A stretch of DNA of 64,000 nt from Styela clava. Lineage: Eukaryota > Chordata > Ascidiacea > Stolidobranchia > Styelidae. Position numbers and translations under genes: made by a program. The stretch covers positions 21,984,001 through 22,048,000 of the forward strand of contig NC_135253.1 in NCBI RefSeq assembly GCF_964204865.1. Direction: 5' to 3'. Position 1 is the first letter of the stretch. The number at the start of each line of letters is the position of its first letter. Below, piece after piece: positions 11,301 to 22,083 of this stretch. The notes under the pieces are model-generated. The model had not been told where the DNA came from and did no database searches. It saw nothing but the letters and a program-made list of their open reading frames with translations.

Positions 11301-13303
11301 ACTTACAGAACTGCCCATCTGGTCTTGTATTCAACAAAACTCTTGGATATTGTGATTGGCCCGCCAATGTCCCTGGATGCGAAGATTCTAATGTAAGTCA
11401 CGATTCCTATTTCTGGCGCTCCAGAAGTATATGCACCAAGATGGCGCATAACCTGAACCATAACCTGGTACACATACTATGTTCAGGTTGCGCGCCATCT
11501 TGGTGCACATACTTCGGGAGCACCCTATCTCTATATCACCTTAAGACAGGATTTACGTATTTCACCTGTGGGAAAGGAAAAGAATAAGATGACTTAATCC
11601 TATGTCGAACCACGGCCTCTCGACCGGTTACCATTCCATGTCGGGTATGAAATTAGTTATTTGTTGTTTTCGAAAGCATGGACTTGATGGTGGAGTAAGC
11701 CGTAACCGACCAGCAGGTATGTGAACCACCCTACGGCGACGAGGAGTCCAGCAATCCTCTCGCACATAATCATCCTCGCATGCAATTCGAACCTGCAAAC
11801 CCATGAAGGGTAATCAGAGATGCAGTGACGAGCGTATTCCTAACGCTTAGCAAGATGCGCCACACCGCCAAGCCTTAGCGTAATGTCGTTGATTTTTCTA
11901 TTCTGCTGCCGACAAACTAATATTTTTTCGCGGAAAGGCATTCAAAAAAGTGTCGATGTTCTAACCCCACTATATAACGCAGCTCTGGCAACAAATAAGA
12001 AAATTGAATTCATAAAAATGAATTCGTCACTACATTTTACAAGACTACTTATATTATCAAAATTCTGCAAGGTCATGATTTATATTAGGCACCGTATATT
12101 ACGGCCCATAAGGCGGACCGGTCTATAAGACGCACTGTCAATGAATTGATTGGGGATTTTTCCCTACATAAGGCGCATCGGGACTTGAAAACGCAACCGG
12201 TACTGGTACTTTGTGAGCGTAGGCAATAAAGCAGGAGTCGGCAACCTACGGATCCGGCCCGCGACGTTTCACTTCACTGACCAAACATCTGTTTTGACGA
12301 TTATATTCTCTACGTAACAGAATTTATTGTAAGACACAAAATTATATTATAACCAAATAAGTATATAACTCACAATTACTCGCTTAATGAGCCTATAATT
12401 CAATTATAATTAGATAAATTGCAACAAAACGCAGAAAAGTTGATGCTGAGTGTAAAGGGTTGAAAATATTTAAATGGAATTTTTTGAGATGCAATGCATT
12501 GGGAAAATAAAACTACCGTTATATTCTATTCGAGAGTTGTATCATTGCTTGATTTTTATTATAAAAAGTATCATCCGTTCGATTTTCAACTTTTAAAAAT
12601 ATGTGCGGCCCGCTAATGACTCGCAACCCTTAATTTTGGCCCGCGAGCGACAAAAGGTTGTCGACCCCTGCAATAAAGCATCTGTACCTCAATGGACGGC
12701 AAACTGTGGGCCGAGCATTTTCTAGTGGGCCCCAAATGAATTTCATTTATGGCAGTGATACACGAAAAAGTTATATAAATCCGACATGGTGACCGTACAT
12801 TTGAACCCATGTGTTTTTCCGCGGGTTCAATCTATATGCGGGTGCTAAAACCCATGGGTTAGGGTTAGTATGGGTTTAAATATCCGTAAAACAAAAAAAA
12901 TTCCATAGGTGCAAATGTCGTGGGTTCAAATGTAGGGGAACCATCCAACATCACATTAAAATTTTTCGTCAAAGGGTTTTTGTTCATATATATATCGAAC
13001 GATGATACATTACGTTCATTTCAACTAAACAAATTAAATGTTCTTTAACAAGTTAAATGCGTGATTAAGTCTAAAATTTCTAACGAAATTATTGTACCTT
13101 GATACGCGCACTGCTCTATACGACGCACGACTGATTTTTGAGGAAAAATGGATTTGAAAGTGCGACCTATGGTCCTATAATACGGTAACACCGATAATTT
13201 TCCCTTATAATTAGCGATGGGTGGCCCTAAGGTCGCCGCACCACTAACAATCAAATTTATACATGACAAACTATTTTTTACTATCTTACAGTGCATCTAC
13301 TAA
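5363..13303 (+). CDS. secreted protein with two CBM14 (peritrophin-A) chitin-binding domains
   Basis: I assembled seven coding exons from splice signals and matching phase: 5363-5435, 7311-7383, 8788-8902, 9494-9542, 10580-10689, 11309-11392 and 13292-13303. Together they give 171 residues. Residues 1-16 (MLRFTVVLAFVGCAFA) form a signal peptide. Two CBM14 domains follow, at about 27-87 (NCADYPAGDAYYPSP, CDEFYRC, TCPAGQVYYDP, RCEFEY) and about 106-166 (LCDGKNQG, KFYSC, NCPSGLVFNKTLGYCDWPANV). A Thr-rich linker lies between them. Each domain has the six-cysteine pattern known to bind chitin. The last exon adds only Cys-Ile-Tyr and a stop. An extracellular role on chitin, in cuticle, gut lining or immunity, is inferred. 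The introns carry MITEs and a SINE. Confidence 0.88.
6346..6645. mobile_element. interspersed repeat, about 300 bp (copy 1)
   Basis: Carries CTTATCGATCTTAAGATCGG at the left, a TGTCTGTCTGTCTG run, GCACGCGATATCTC, and CTTCGGTCTCCGACCGATAT at the right. A second copy lies at 9178-9450 and a right-hand fragment at 33470-33535 (GTGTCACTATAGAGTCATGAA). Both copies lie in introns of the chitin-binding gene. The class is unknown. Confidence 0.7.
7012..7243. mobile_element. AAGATGGCG-family MITE in intron 1
   Basis: Starts GGTACTACCGAAGTATGTG and ends with the inverted CTTCGGGAGTACC. The flanks CTTTGAGA and CTTTATGA agree at 6 of 8 bases. Older than the 236-bp copies, judging by end divergence. Lies in the first intron of the chitin-binding gene. 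Confidence 0.8.
8505..8745. mobile_element. variant AAGATGGCG-family MITE
   Basis: A diverged subfamily whose middle reads TTACACAACTCGATGTAAAA and which ends GTACACACACTTATGGAGCGCC. Related copies are at about 24690-24960 and 60030-60250. It sits just before exon 3 of the chitin-binding gene, so it could affect splicing there. Confidence 0.6.
9178..9450. mobile_element. interspersed repeat, about 300 bp (copy 2)
   Basis: Same family as 6346-6645, with the TGTCTGTC run, GATATCTCGCGAAAGCGAG and CTTCGGTCTCCGACCGATAT. It ends about 40 bp before exon 4 of the chitin-binding gene. Confidence 0.7.
9628..9935. mobile_element. hAT MITE with 8-bp target duplication GTGTACAC
   Basis: The element begins CAGCGGTTCCCGACC and ends GGGCACGACTG. 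It is flanked by GTGTACAC at 9620-9627 and 9936-9943. The 308-bp interior is non-coding and related to 4175-4505. TA falls at positions 4-5 of the duplication, the pattern reported for Buster-type hAT elements. Confidence 0.9.
10054..10360. mobile_element. hAT-type MITE (GGGCAAAATACGGC ends)
   Basis: Left end ATGGGCAAAATACGGC, right end GATGGGCAAAATTTT in inverted form of the family, with CTGGCCCGCCTGATGC inside. Relatives are at about 26868-27143 and 61418-61725. Flanking duplications were not resolved here. Confidence 0.7.
10378..10460 (+). mobile_element. tRNA-like SINE head
   Basis: TATTAGCTAAAGCGCC resembles a tRNA A box, and GCGTTCGAATCCC is a good B box at about the right spacing. No clean acceptor stem is formed, so this looks like a SINE head and not a functional tRNA gene. 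A CA microsatellite follows near 10522. Confidence 0.4.
11068..11250. mobile_element. AAGATGGCG-family MITE, short form
   Basis: Begins GGCGCTCCAGAAGTATGTG and ends CTCCGGGAGTACC. Flanks GTTTATTT and ATTTATTT agree at 7 of 8 bases. It ends about 60 bp before exon 6 of the chitin-binding gene. Confidence 0.8.
11415..11524. mobile_element. AAGATGGCG-family MITE, 110-bp form
   Basis: Begins GGCGCTCCAGAAGTATATG and ends ACTTCGGGAGCACC. Flanks CTATTTCT and CTATCTCT agree at 7 of 8. It is nearly all inverted repeat, with the centre reading AACCTGAACC / GGTTCAGG. Starts 23 bp after exon 6. Confidence 0.85.
11547..11875 (-). mobile_element. tRNA-derived SINE, full length, minus strand
   Basis: Read on the minus strand, the head is GCGGTGTGGCGCATC, an A-box-like GTGGCGCATCTTGC and a B box within GGTTCGAATTGC, followed by a shared body (CGCCGTAGGGTGGTTCAC, CCATCAAGTCCATGC). 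Its length of about 330 bp and tRNA-like head suit a Ser/Leu-type tRNA origin. Other copies lie at 20635-22083 (interrupted), 56230-56460, 59155-59400 and 62735-63055. Confidence 0.75.
12232..12670. mobile_element. hAT MITE with target duplication CAATAAAG
   Basis: Begins CAGGAGTCGGCAACC and ends GGTTGTCGACCCCTG. It is flanked by CAATAAAG at 12224-12231 and 12671-12678, an exact 8-bp match with TA at positions 4-5. Internal GGCCCGC blocks are typical of this group. 439 bp, non-coding. Confidence 0.92.
12788..12942. mobile_element. short MITE with GTACATTTGAACCCA ends
   Basis: Begins GGTGACCGTACATTTGAACC and ends GGGTTCAAATGTAGGGGAACC in inverted orientation. Flanks ATCCGACAT and ATCCAACAT agree at 8 of 9 bases. 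A second copy is at 47297-47499. The interior carries CCCATGGGTTAGGGTTAG. Confidence 0.8.
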
Positions 13304-13395
13304 TCGGACGTGGAGTAGAAGAAGGCATTCGTCTCAACTCAACTTTCAATCATTGTTAATTAATTATTGATTAAAAATTAATTATGATTTTATGA

Positions 13396-13401
13396 AATAA
13401 A
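13396..13401 (+). terminator. poly(A) signal of the chitin-binding gene
   Basis: AATAAA lies 93 bp after the TAA at 13301-13303, in AT-rich 3' sequence. The spacing supports the short final exon starting at 13292. Confidence 0.65.
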
Positions 13402-13557
13402 TACATTTAATAATTGAATACATTTCCGAATTTAAATCATTTGTGCTCTGTGTATTGGGCGGCATAGATGTTAGGGGACTTTTAGCGTGGTATAGTCGAG
13501 GGCTTTATTAATGTGGGCCAGGAATGGATTACCCATTATTCCAGTAAAAATAACGAT

Positions 13558-15812
13558 ACTCTCGTAGTATGTGCACTAAGGTGGCGGACACCGGGACGTA
13601 GCATGTGTGCCAGGCTAGGGTTGGACCATAATTTCAGGTACGGGAGAATACAAATACTACGGGAGTCATTTGTTTACAGAGTCGTAGCCAGAATATTTTA
13701 CGCCCGGTGCAAACTATAAAATTTGCGCCCCGACCTCCACGTTTAATTATATTTTCTATTAGATTTAATTGTATATGTAAAAACAAATTATATATCGTCA
13801 CGCTAATAACCGAATTGCGCAAGTCATTTTTGGCGATTTCAAGTTTTTTTTATAAAGTAGGTAATTTATGTAATGCTGCGCACCTGTCTGTTAACTCAGA
13901 TTTTATTTTAAAAATTCCGAAACTCATAAAAATGGAGATTTAGTATGACATGCACATTCGTGCAATTGTTCAGTCATAATGAATTATCATTGTTACCGCA
14001 GGACTATTGTGACGTCACAAAGGCAAAATACCCTCGGCGAAGTATTTTCGAGTTTTTGCATCTCGGATTCTAGCTTAGCGCGTAATAATTTGAATTTTTA
14101 CTACAGTATAGGTAGACGTGCACTTGTGATATTCACTGTCCTAGTCCAATTCACCTTGGTTGGCTTTTATACTGGATGCATTGCTGTTTCATTCTTCATA
14201 TTTAATCTTAGTCTTATTTCGGTGGGTGTGCAGAACGTTTTATATTGATGAAATATATATTTTTAAACATAAAATATAATGTAATTGAAACTGATTAGCT
14301 ATTTTGGATATACAGTGTAGATACGAATAATTACATTCGTTTATTGAATGTTTAGTTTTCAGAACTGGTGCATATAGTAAAGTTGCAAAAGTTTTTTTTT
14401 TATTATCAAAAACGTTACTTTTTATACATACAATGCCATATGAACACAATTGCACTTAAAAAATGAGTCCATAGTAATTTTCCACTTTTTTACATGATTT
14501 GATAGTTTACATTTTTTAGTTGCAATAATTTTTTCACAGTTGAAAATACTCTTTATCATTTATAAAAATTGGTCAAAGTTGCAAAATTGCTTATGTCCCC
14601 AAGTCATACCACATTTCAGCCAAAATCACAGTGCACCATTATGACGTCACTCAACTGCGTCATACAAATTAACTTAAATCCGGCTACGATCAAAAAATTG
14701 AACCATGGCAAATTATTGACTCTCAATGGCATAACAATATCATTAGTAAGTCTTTTACGTTTTTCTCAAAACTGCTAGAAATGACTTACGCAATTCGGTT
14801 ATTAGCGTGACGATATGTAAATTTAAATTTATATATTTTATTATTTATTCAAAAATATATGTATATTATATGTGTATTCAAATTTTGATGAAACATTTTA
14901 TTTAAAGAAGAAGCAAAGCTATACAAAATATAGCAAATGTCCATAATGCCAAACTGTCAAAGATGATTTACATAGTCTACAATGAATTTATTTTTCTTGA
15001 TTTCACTGTCGCAAACTGGTTAACACGTCATCAAAATCTGTTTTTTTTTTTCCAACACTTAGAAGTGCAAGATCACTGAGACGATCCTGTCCCATTGATG
15101 CACGCGAATTCGACAAAATAAGTTTCAATTAGCTAAAAGACCGTTCACAGGCATTGTTTTTTTTAGCACAGTATATTATATTTTGTGTAACTCTGCCGCA
15201 AAGTACGGTACTTTGACAACCACGAAATACAAAACCACGTATTACTCAAAACATGTATTACCAGCACTTCGCCGTTGCCTTTTGTCTCCAGCACAGAACT
15301 AATATCAAGTTACATCGGAGTGCGCAGGCAAGAACTTAACGATACAGAACCACGTAATTAACCCGGTGCATTTTGTTACCTAACGTTACCAAATCAAATT
15401 TTGCTTTGTTTTCCGGCCAGATTTTTTGGCCATGTAATTACGATGGAAATCTGACGTGCGCGAGCTGTGCCTGATGACGTCGGCATTCGACGTAAGTGGT
15501 CTGATCAAGTGTGCAGTTTGCCATGTACTAAGACTAGATGTCTGCCGCCGGTGCTATCTAGCTTGTGACAGTTTTTATACCCTTGTTGTGAAATTTTTGC
15601 AAGCCCCATTATGGTGCCCCTGTACCTTGGCGCCCGGGGGCATATGTACCCCATTGCCCCCCTAAGCTACGTCTCTGTTTAGCTAGTCCCCGAACTCGTA
15701 ATAGAACCAAAATAAAGAAAATTGGAATAAAATTATGGCCTAACATTAACCTGGTACACATACTACGTTCCGGTTTCCGCCATCTTGGTGCACATACTAC
15801 GGAAGCGCCAAA
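13558..15812. mobile_element. AAGATGGCG MITE split by a 2-kb hAT-like element
   Basis: The left MITE half (13558 to about 13672) ends at ACTACGGGAGTCATTTG. The right half resumes near 15682 with GCTAGTCCCCGAACTCG, which in intact copies directly follows that point. The inserted element begins CAGAGTCGTAGCC and ends GGGGGCATATG...CTACGTCTCTG. It has TTTA on both sides, so the duplication is unresolved. Interior inverted blocks (13790-13850 and 14770-14830, CGTCACGCTAATAACCGAAT) suggest rearrangement. Confidence 0.6.
15010..15165 (-). pseudogene. hAT transposase C-terminal dimerisation domain, dead copy
   Basis: On the minus strand a frame reads ERSFS, a stop, LKLILSNS, then SMGQDRLSDLALLSV, then DFDDVLTSL. 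This matches the conserved hAT C-terminal region (ERSFSKLKLIK, MSQERLSGLAILSIE) known from hAT transposases and their domesticated relatives. In-frame stops and an A-tract break it. Only the last part of the protein is recognisable, so the element between 13673 and 15681 is a decayed hAT. Confidence 0.7.
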
Positions 15813-16070
15813 ATAACTAGGGTTCATCGAAGATATTTAAACTTACGCGTTCAACAACTGATGAATTAGCTTAGCTGTGTGTATAGCTTCCCGTAGATAT
15901 AAGTTTTAGTTGACTTGTCGATGTTACTACACCTTAGATTCATATACATGTCATGCAAACCTCATATCTTCACAGATGCTCGATAGCCAGTAGTTAACTT
16001 ATTCTGATTACTATTATTATTACTATTACTATTATTATACGTAATACGACGACGTTACAATCGACGACGT

Positions 16071-16650
16071 GCAATCTGTCACAGTAGACTAGATATATGC
16101 CCAAATATAAGGACACGAAGACCAGAACGAAGTATCGGTAGTACGGGTATTCAATCTGTCACAGTAGACTAGATATATGCCCAAATATAAGGACACGAAA
16201 ACCAAAACGAGGTACCGGTAGCACGGGTATTCAATCTGTCACAGTAGACTAGAGATATGCCCAAATATAAGGACACGAAAACCAAAACGAGGTACCGGTA
16301 GCACGGGTATTCAATCTGTCACAGTAGACTAGAGATATGCTCAAATATAAGGACACGAAAACCAAAATGAAGTACCGGTAGCACGGGTATTCAATCTGTC
16401 ACAGTAGACTAGAGATATGCTCAAATATAAGGACACGAAAACCAAAACGAGGTACCGGTAGTACGGATATTCAATCTGTCACAGTAGACTAGATATATGC
16501 CCAAATATAAGGACACGAAAACCAAAACGAGGTACCGGTAGTACGGGTATTCAATCTGTCACAGTAGACTAGAGATATGCTCAAATATAAGGACACGAAA
16601 ACCTAAATGAAGTAGTACGGATATGTAATCTATCACAGTAGACTACCGGT
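16071..16650. repeat. 80-bp tandem repeat, about 7 copies
   Basis: Units begin ACAGTAGACTAGATATATGC at 16081, 16161, 16241, 16321, 16401, 16481 and 16561, an exact 80-bp period. Each holds CCCAAATATAAGGACACGAA and GGTACCGGTAGCACGGGTAT. The CTCAAATATAxGGACACG core also occurs dispersed at about 7550, 7860 and 31690, so the array probably grew from part of an interspersed element. Confidence 0.95.
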
Positions 16651-16938
16651 ACGGCAGTCTTGTCAACTACGCCTGGCCACTAACCCGAACATGGAACCGC
16701 CACAATGAGCGCAATTTTCAATTTTGATGACGTCTTCGCACACAAACAACAAATCCCATAGATCCCATTCCACTTTTTTGAAATAAATAAAAGTAGTAGC
16801 CTTCTAGCGAATTATACAATCTTCAACCAATGAAAATTCCACTGAAAAAGCAATTGGCCCAGTATTTAATGAGAAAAGCAGTAATTTCCTTAGAATTTTT
16901 AAAAGGCCTCAATGTTCAATGAAACGAGTTGTTTAGAC

Positions 16939-18668
16939 TAGGGCTTCCCAAACTTTTGAGCTCGCGGCCCCTTTTAATATATATATTAAAATTTTCCGCG
17001 GCCCTTGTTTGCGCTAATAATGCTAAACAGCTCGAAATATGCATTTTTGATGTTTTATTGACACAGCTATATCTCAACTTTTAGTAGGCCTACTCAATCA
17101 CAAGCACCTATTTATGAAGATTAATGTTACTTAATTATTCAGTGTAATGGGTGCGAATACTTTTTGCTGCATAGCAAGTCCAGCCTTGGCTCAATGTTTG
17201 TTATGCAGGCCTAAATGATGGATTACAATGTCTGGCCACCGACGACGGCATGGTCCTTTTCCGGGATTGTTCACTCTTATTGATCAAACTTAGCATAAGA
17301 CAGCGGTTTGTGTGGCGCCAAATTATCATGGAAAAAACTCATGGCGCACCTATACGAAAAATATGCTGCCTGATAATAAAACACAATTTTGTCATCGTTA
17401 ATATGTACTTATCTTATCTCTGCCTGGTTTTTCTCTAAGATGCTAAAAAAATCACTCATGTTCACCAAATGAATAAACTGCAGCCTACGAAATTGCAGCA
17501 TGTAGGATACCCGAAGTAACAGAGCGTATACATCATAGAACAGTAAAATGAATTTGATTTGTATACACATCATTGGCAACACAACAATGAGAAACAATAA
17601 AACATTCAGAATAAATAAAATATGTCATAAATTTTGAGGCGCACTTAGCAAATCGCCTTCGGGAACCGCTAGCTTAATTAACAATTATTAACGCCGGCAT
17701 TGTTATGCAAGCGCGGTGATTCTACTGTGTTTCCCCGCAAATAAAACCAAGCCTGAATTTTAGAAATTTCTTTAATATAAGCGCTCCCTTTTAAAAAAGA
17801 CTTAGTCAATAGCGCAAATTTTTTTGACCTAATCCCGTGGAAGTGCGCCGTTTCAATTTTGCTAGGACGTCGCAAAATTTCGTGATTCGTGAACCTTTCA
17901 AACAACCCATATCTTCTACTTTTACAGAAAAAGGGGAAAATTTGATCGATCTTACCTGTGATGGTGTTACAATAAAAAAGTTTAATTCTGAAAATTCGGT
18001 TTTCTGTAGATAAAGATTATTTTTCTTGGTTCAAAAAGCGTTGCGGTCTCCTATCCCCTTTGCGATTTCGTTTTTATATAAAGCAGACTTTTCTACCAAG
18101 GCCCATTAAGTATGATTTCACTGACTGTCGTTAAGTTTTGTTTGTTCTTTCATATGAAATTCATTGCAAAAAAGCCTTTTATTGAAAGGTATCAATACGT
18201 ATTTTCACGGGTAGTCGTAACTTGAGCATATTTTTGGAGGGCGTCACAATACAATGAAGTTCGAAAACCACTGAGTCCTAGTCGATAGAAAGAAATCTAC
18301 TTTTTAAATGGTTAATAATCTATATGTAGCAGTTATTTTAAATGAAGACGTGCTATTTATAAGAAATGGAAATCGGTATATTTTGTATAATAAAAAATCT
18401 CGTTATTCTCTACATATGCCCAAAACAAGCCCTAGTGTTATTTTCGAAATAAAATTGAAGACACTGTCTTATTTACACAGTATGATAATGTGTTCATTAG
18501 GAATCGTGAAATTTTTGTTTCACATTATTTTTAATAATTGTATTTCGAATCAAGAGTCTGGAAAAGGACAATAGATATAGTAATACTAAATTGGTGCTTA
18601 CTTTGCGGCCCCTAAAATTCGTTTCGCGGCCCCTTCCAGGGCCGCGGCCCCTAGTTTGGGAAGCCCTG
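16939..18668. mobile_element. 1.7-kb hAT element with target duplication GTTTAGAC
   Basis: Left end TAGGGCTTCCCAAACT, right end AGTTTGGGAAGCCCTG. Flanks GTTTAGAC match exactly at 16931-16938 and 18669-18676. GCGGCCCC blocks sit near both ends. No transposase is readable. The interior (about 17727-18470) shares blocks with the sequence flanking 43120-44476, such as AAGCCCTAGTGTTATTTTC, so an older MITE is nested within. Confidence 0.9.
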
Positions 18669-18676
18669 GTTTAGAC

Positions 18677-19140
18677 GATCAAGACCAATAAATTTTGCCT
18701 ATTTTTTTTATGTATTACTTTGAACTTCCGTAAATATTTATAAGCATGAGAACTGTTTCCAAATTAGACCACATATATTGCCAATTCTACCATGATAAAA
18801 TGACAATTTTGAAAAATGAAATCACGAACAAGTTCCATTCCAATCATACGTTAAATTGGAAACACGATTATTGCTATTCTATTCTAAATATCTGACGAAA
18901 ATACAGACACTGAGTCTTAAAAACCTTATGAAGCGAAACGGGAAGAGTTACATTGTTTGTACACATAAAATGTTCCAACTTAAGATGACATAGTGAGCTT
19001 TCCATTTTAAAGAAAGTGTTTCCAATTTTGGGGTGGTAGATATTTTGCACTTCGCGATAAAACTATTTGTAACTGATTAAAATTTGTTATGCATTTGGCT
19101 GACCATCAGCTTTAATTGAAGTTATAGGGTGGGTGTTTCC
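18677..19140. other. no gene seen
   Basis: AT-rich sequence. CTGATTAAAATTTGTTATGC echoes 709-735, so it contains part of another interspersed repeat. Confidence 0.5.
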
Positions 19141-19562
19141 CTACTACTGCAAAAGGGGGGTACTGACAGTGGCCGTTGAATTATTGGACCAGGTTTGGGT
19201 CTATGAATCGGTTTGGTAAATTAATCTCTTATACTTCGCCCATTCATACTATATGGTCTCACCACTCAAAAGTGCTGTATTTGCTACTGCAAAAGGGGGG
19301 TACTGACAGTGGCCGTTGAATTATTGGACCAGGTTTGGGTCTATGAATCGGTTTGGTAAATTAATCTCTTATACTTCGCCCATTTATACTATATGGTCTC
19401 ACCACTCAAAAGTGCTGTATTTGCTACTGCAAAAGGGGGGTACTGACAGTGGCCGTTGAATTATTGGACCAGGTTTGGGTCTATGAATCGGTTTGGTAAA
19501 TTAATCTCTTATACTTCGCCCATTCATACTATATGGTCTCACCACTCAAAAGTGCTGTATTT
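19141..19562. repeat. 140-bp tandem repeat, three near-identical copies
   Basis: TACTGCAAAAGGGGGGTACT recurs at about 19144, 19284 and 19424. The copies differ at only one or two positions (CATTCATACT versus CATTTATACT), so the duplication is recent. No coding capacity. Confidence 0.95.
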
Positions 19563-20630
19563 GTGCTTGAATTTTGATTTCGTTGTTATGTATATGTTTA
19601 TTTGGTGTTGTGTTGTCTCTATTTATATATATTGTCTTGTCTTATAAACTCCTCTGTATAAACAGTTTTGTATACTCCACCCTTACCACTTTCACCACAC
19701 CAAACGACCCATTGCCCCACCTTGCACAACTGACTATGTAAGGGACCATATTATATACATTTAATTTAATGTTTTTTGTTTTATATTTGTTAAAAAGGGT
19801 GCATGCCGCACATTTGTGTGTTAGGCCAGTACGGTCTTGTGCATGCATCCCGTCTTAACTAAGAATAATTGTTCATTTATCACTATTACGAGACGAATAA
19901 ACATACATACAAATTATTGCTGTTGTTCTTCTTGTTGCTGTGAAAAAAGTGGTTTATCTTTGTAATCACTGATTTGAGATTTTTAGTATTTTAAGGTTGA
20001 AATGTTCTTTTATTTTCTCTCTGAGGTCTATGGGCGCGGATACTGACATTCCTCCCAAATTCGCGGGAACATCATAATTCATAACATTTATACATCAGGC
20101 TGGAATCTTGCTGACATATGTTAGACTTTCGCTTGGTTTTGTTCTCCATACCAGTAATAAATAAGGAAACCCTAAGTTTGTGGCATTCGTCGTAGACCAC
20201 CGACTGCAAACGTTGTCTGATCATGTCTTTAGTGCTGTGAGTTTCAGAATTCCGATTCGAAGCAATTTCAAAATATTAGCTTATTTGATAAAATAATAAT
20301 CCAGATGACACGATACGATTGCGCGTCCCAATGGAACAAAAAATAATTTTTGTGTGTTCAGTGCATCCATTGAACGTATTTTTTTCACTAACCCTATTCA
20401 TTCTTTAGCTCAATAACATTATTTAATCCTTTTTATCTTGTGGTTATTCCAATTTTGACAAAAATAAAATGCTGTGTATGACACAAAAAAGTTTTTTTTT
20501 TTACATTTCATTTAAGTTCAACATTGAAACGAAAATGATTTTCGATGCGAACATTGTCCATTGTGCGGACACCTTCATGGGTTCCTCGTGCTCCTGTCAC
20601 ACAATAAAAGGTATTCAACTTTTGATAGGA
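19563..20630. other. no gene seen
   Basis: AT-rich intergenic sequence. No exon, recognisable element or RNA gene could be supported. Confidence 0.5.
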
Positions 20631-20631
20631 T

Positions 20632-22083
20632 TGGATTTTCATATTTATCCCGGGGGAGAAGGAAGTCGATAAGACGGCTTAACAATATGGCACACCACGG
20701 ACTCTCGTCCGGTTACCAGTTCAGTCGGGAATGAAGTTATCCAGTTGTTTGTTTCAGATGCATGGACTTGATGGTGGAGGAAGCCGTAACCATCTACAGT
20801 GTAGGGGCGGGCAACATACGGCCCGCGGGCCGGGTTCTGCCTGCGACGAGATTTTGACCGGCCCGCTGACTGTATCCAAACCACACCCTGTAATGTGGTC
20901 CGACGCATCATTCATGAAAGTTGCCGATCGCTCTACTCTCACCGCACTGTCAGTGCAAGTTGGTAAAATAAACAATTACCTTAGTGAACAAAACAATTGC
21001 GTTATCACACTTGTTAAACAAACTATATCAGGTCGAAGCAGAAAGCGTTGTAAACAGTCCATAAACATAATCCATATCGACATAAACAGATTTATTATTT
21101 TGTCAACCAAAAACAAACAGTCATCAATACGAAAAAAATACATAACACGAATAAAATTGCTTTGGTATTGACAGGAGGGAGCGATACGACCATGAGGTCA
21201 ACTCCCACCCTATTTTCTGAAGTGATTAAGTTTCTCACTGAAGATGACTATTAGAAAAATTTGCCTGTCAAATAATATTTTCAAAAATTCGATGTAATCT
21301 CAGAAAACTATTGGGGGAGGTTTTATTGAGAACTCATTTACACAATAAAAGTTTTATATGCTTCAGATCAGTGGTTCCCAACCGTCGGTCCGTGGACCGG
21401 TGCCGGTCCGCGAGGCTTTTTTGCCGGTCCACGGGAAATTTCATTTTGTTGTTTTTCTACCGTCTCAATTGCTTTACCGAAGCCAAGCCGAAAAGACGAA
21501 GTTACGTTGGTTTATTACGCAATTTCTCTTCCGCCGTCATATTAGTGTTTGATAAGTGCGGTATTAATGGCCCGGCGACGTCTTGGCGCTGAGTAATCAC
21601 ACTTTTTGCTCTTTCGGTTCCGATTAATCGCGAAAGCGCTCCGTCAAATCTCGCAAGGTTCAGAAACCTGGAAGTCAGCATGCGTGCTTTTTTCGCTCTG
21701 CATGCTTTACTTGATTAATCCAAATCCATCCAAATAAAAGGTTATGAATATTTCTTCATTTAAACCAGAACGTATCAAGATAGACAGTATAATATTCCAG
21801 GGCATCACCATGAACATTTAATAAAGATTGGATGTCGGAGTATTTTTTGTAATCATCCGGCCCGCCGAGTCCTTCATTTTCCCACATCTGGCCCGCCGAC
21901 TAAAGAAGTTGCCCACCTCTGGTCTAGACTCTACGTGAACCACCCTACGGCGGCGAGGAGTCTAGCAATCCTCTCGCACATAACCATCTCCGCATGGGAT
22001 TCAAACCTGCGAACCCACACAGAGTAATCAGAGGTTCGGTGGCAAGCGTATTCCTAACGCCTAGCACGATGAGCCACAACGCA
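20632..22083 (-). mobile_element. SINE interrupted by a hAT-type element
   Basis: SINE pieces at 20632-20800 and about 21935-22083 (minus) are separated by a hAT-like element that starts near TAGGGGCGGGCAACATACGG and ends GTTGCCCACCTCTG. Inside that is a further CAGTGGTTCCCAACCGTCGG stretch at about 21368, typical of another hAT group. Target duplications at the outer junction were not clear. A GA-type repeat tail (TTGACAGGAGGGAGCGATAC) at about 21170 is shared with 31290 and 45985. Confidence 0.65.

Larger units (their letters stand above)
12091..13186. mobile_element. ACCGTATATTACGG-ended MITE hosting two later insertions
   Basis: Left end ACCGTATATTACGGCCCATA, right end TCCTATAATACGGT in inverted form. 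Both ends carry a CCTATAAGACGC-like arm. Two further elements sit inside it (12232-12670 and 12788-12942), each with its own target duplication. The whole stack lies in the last intron of the chitin-binding gene. Confidence 0.65.

Noticed and set aside
16071-16650. CRISPR-like regular repeats
   Set aside because: The whole 80-bp unit repeats with no unique spacers, and the DNA is eukaryotic.
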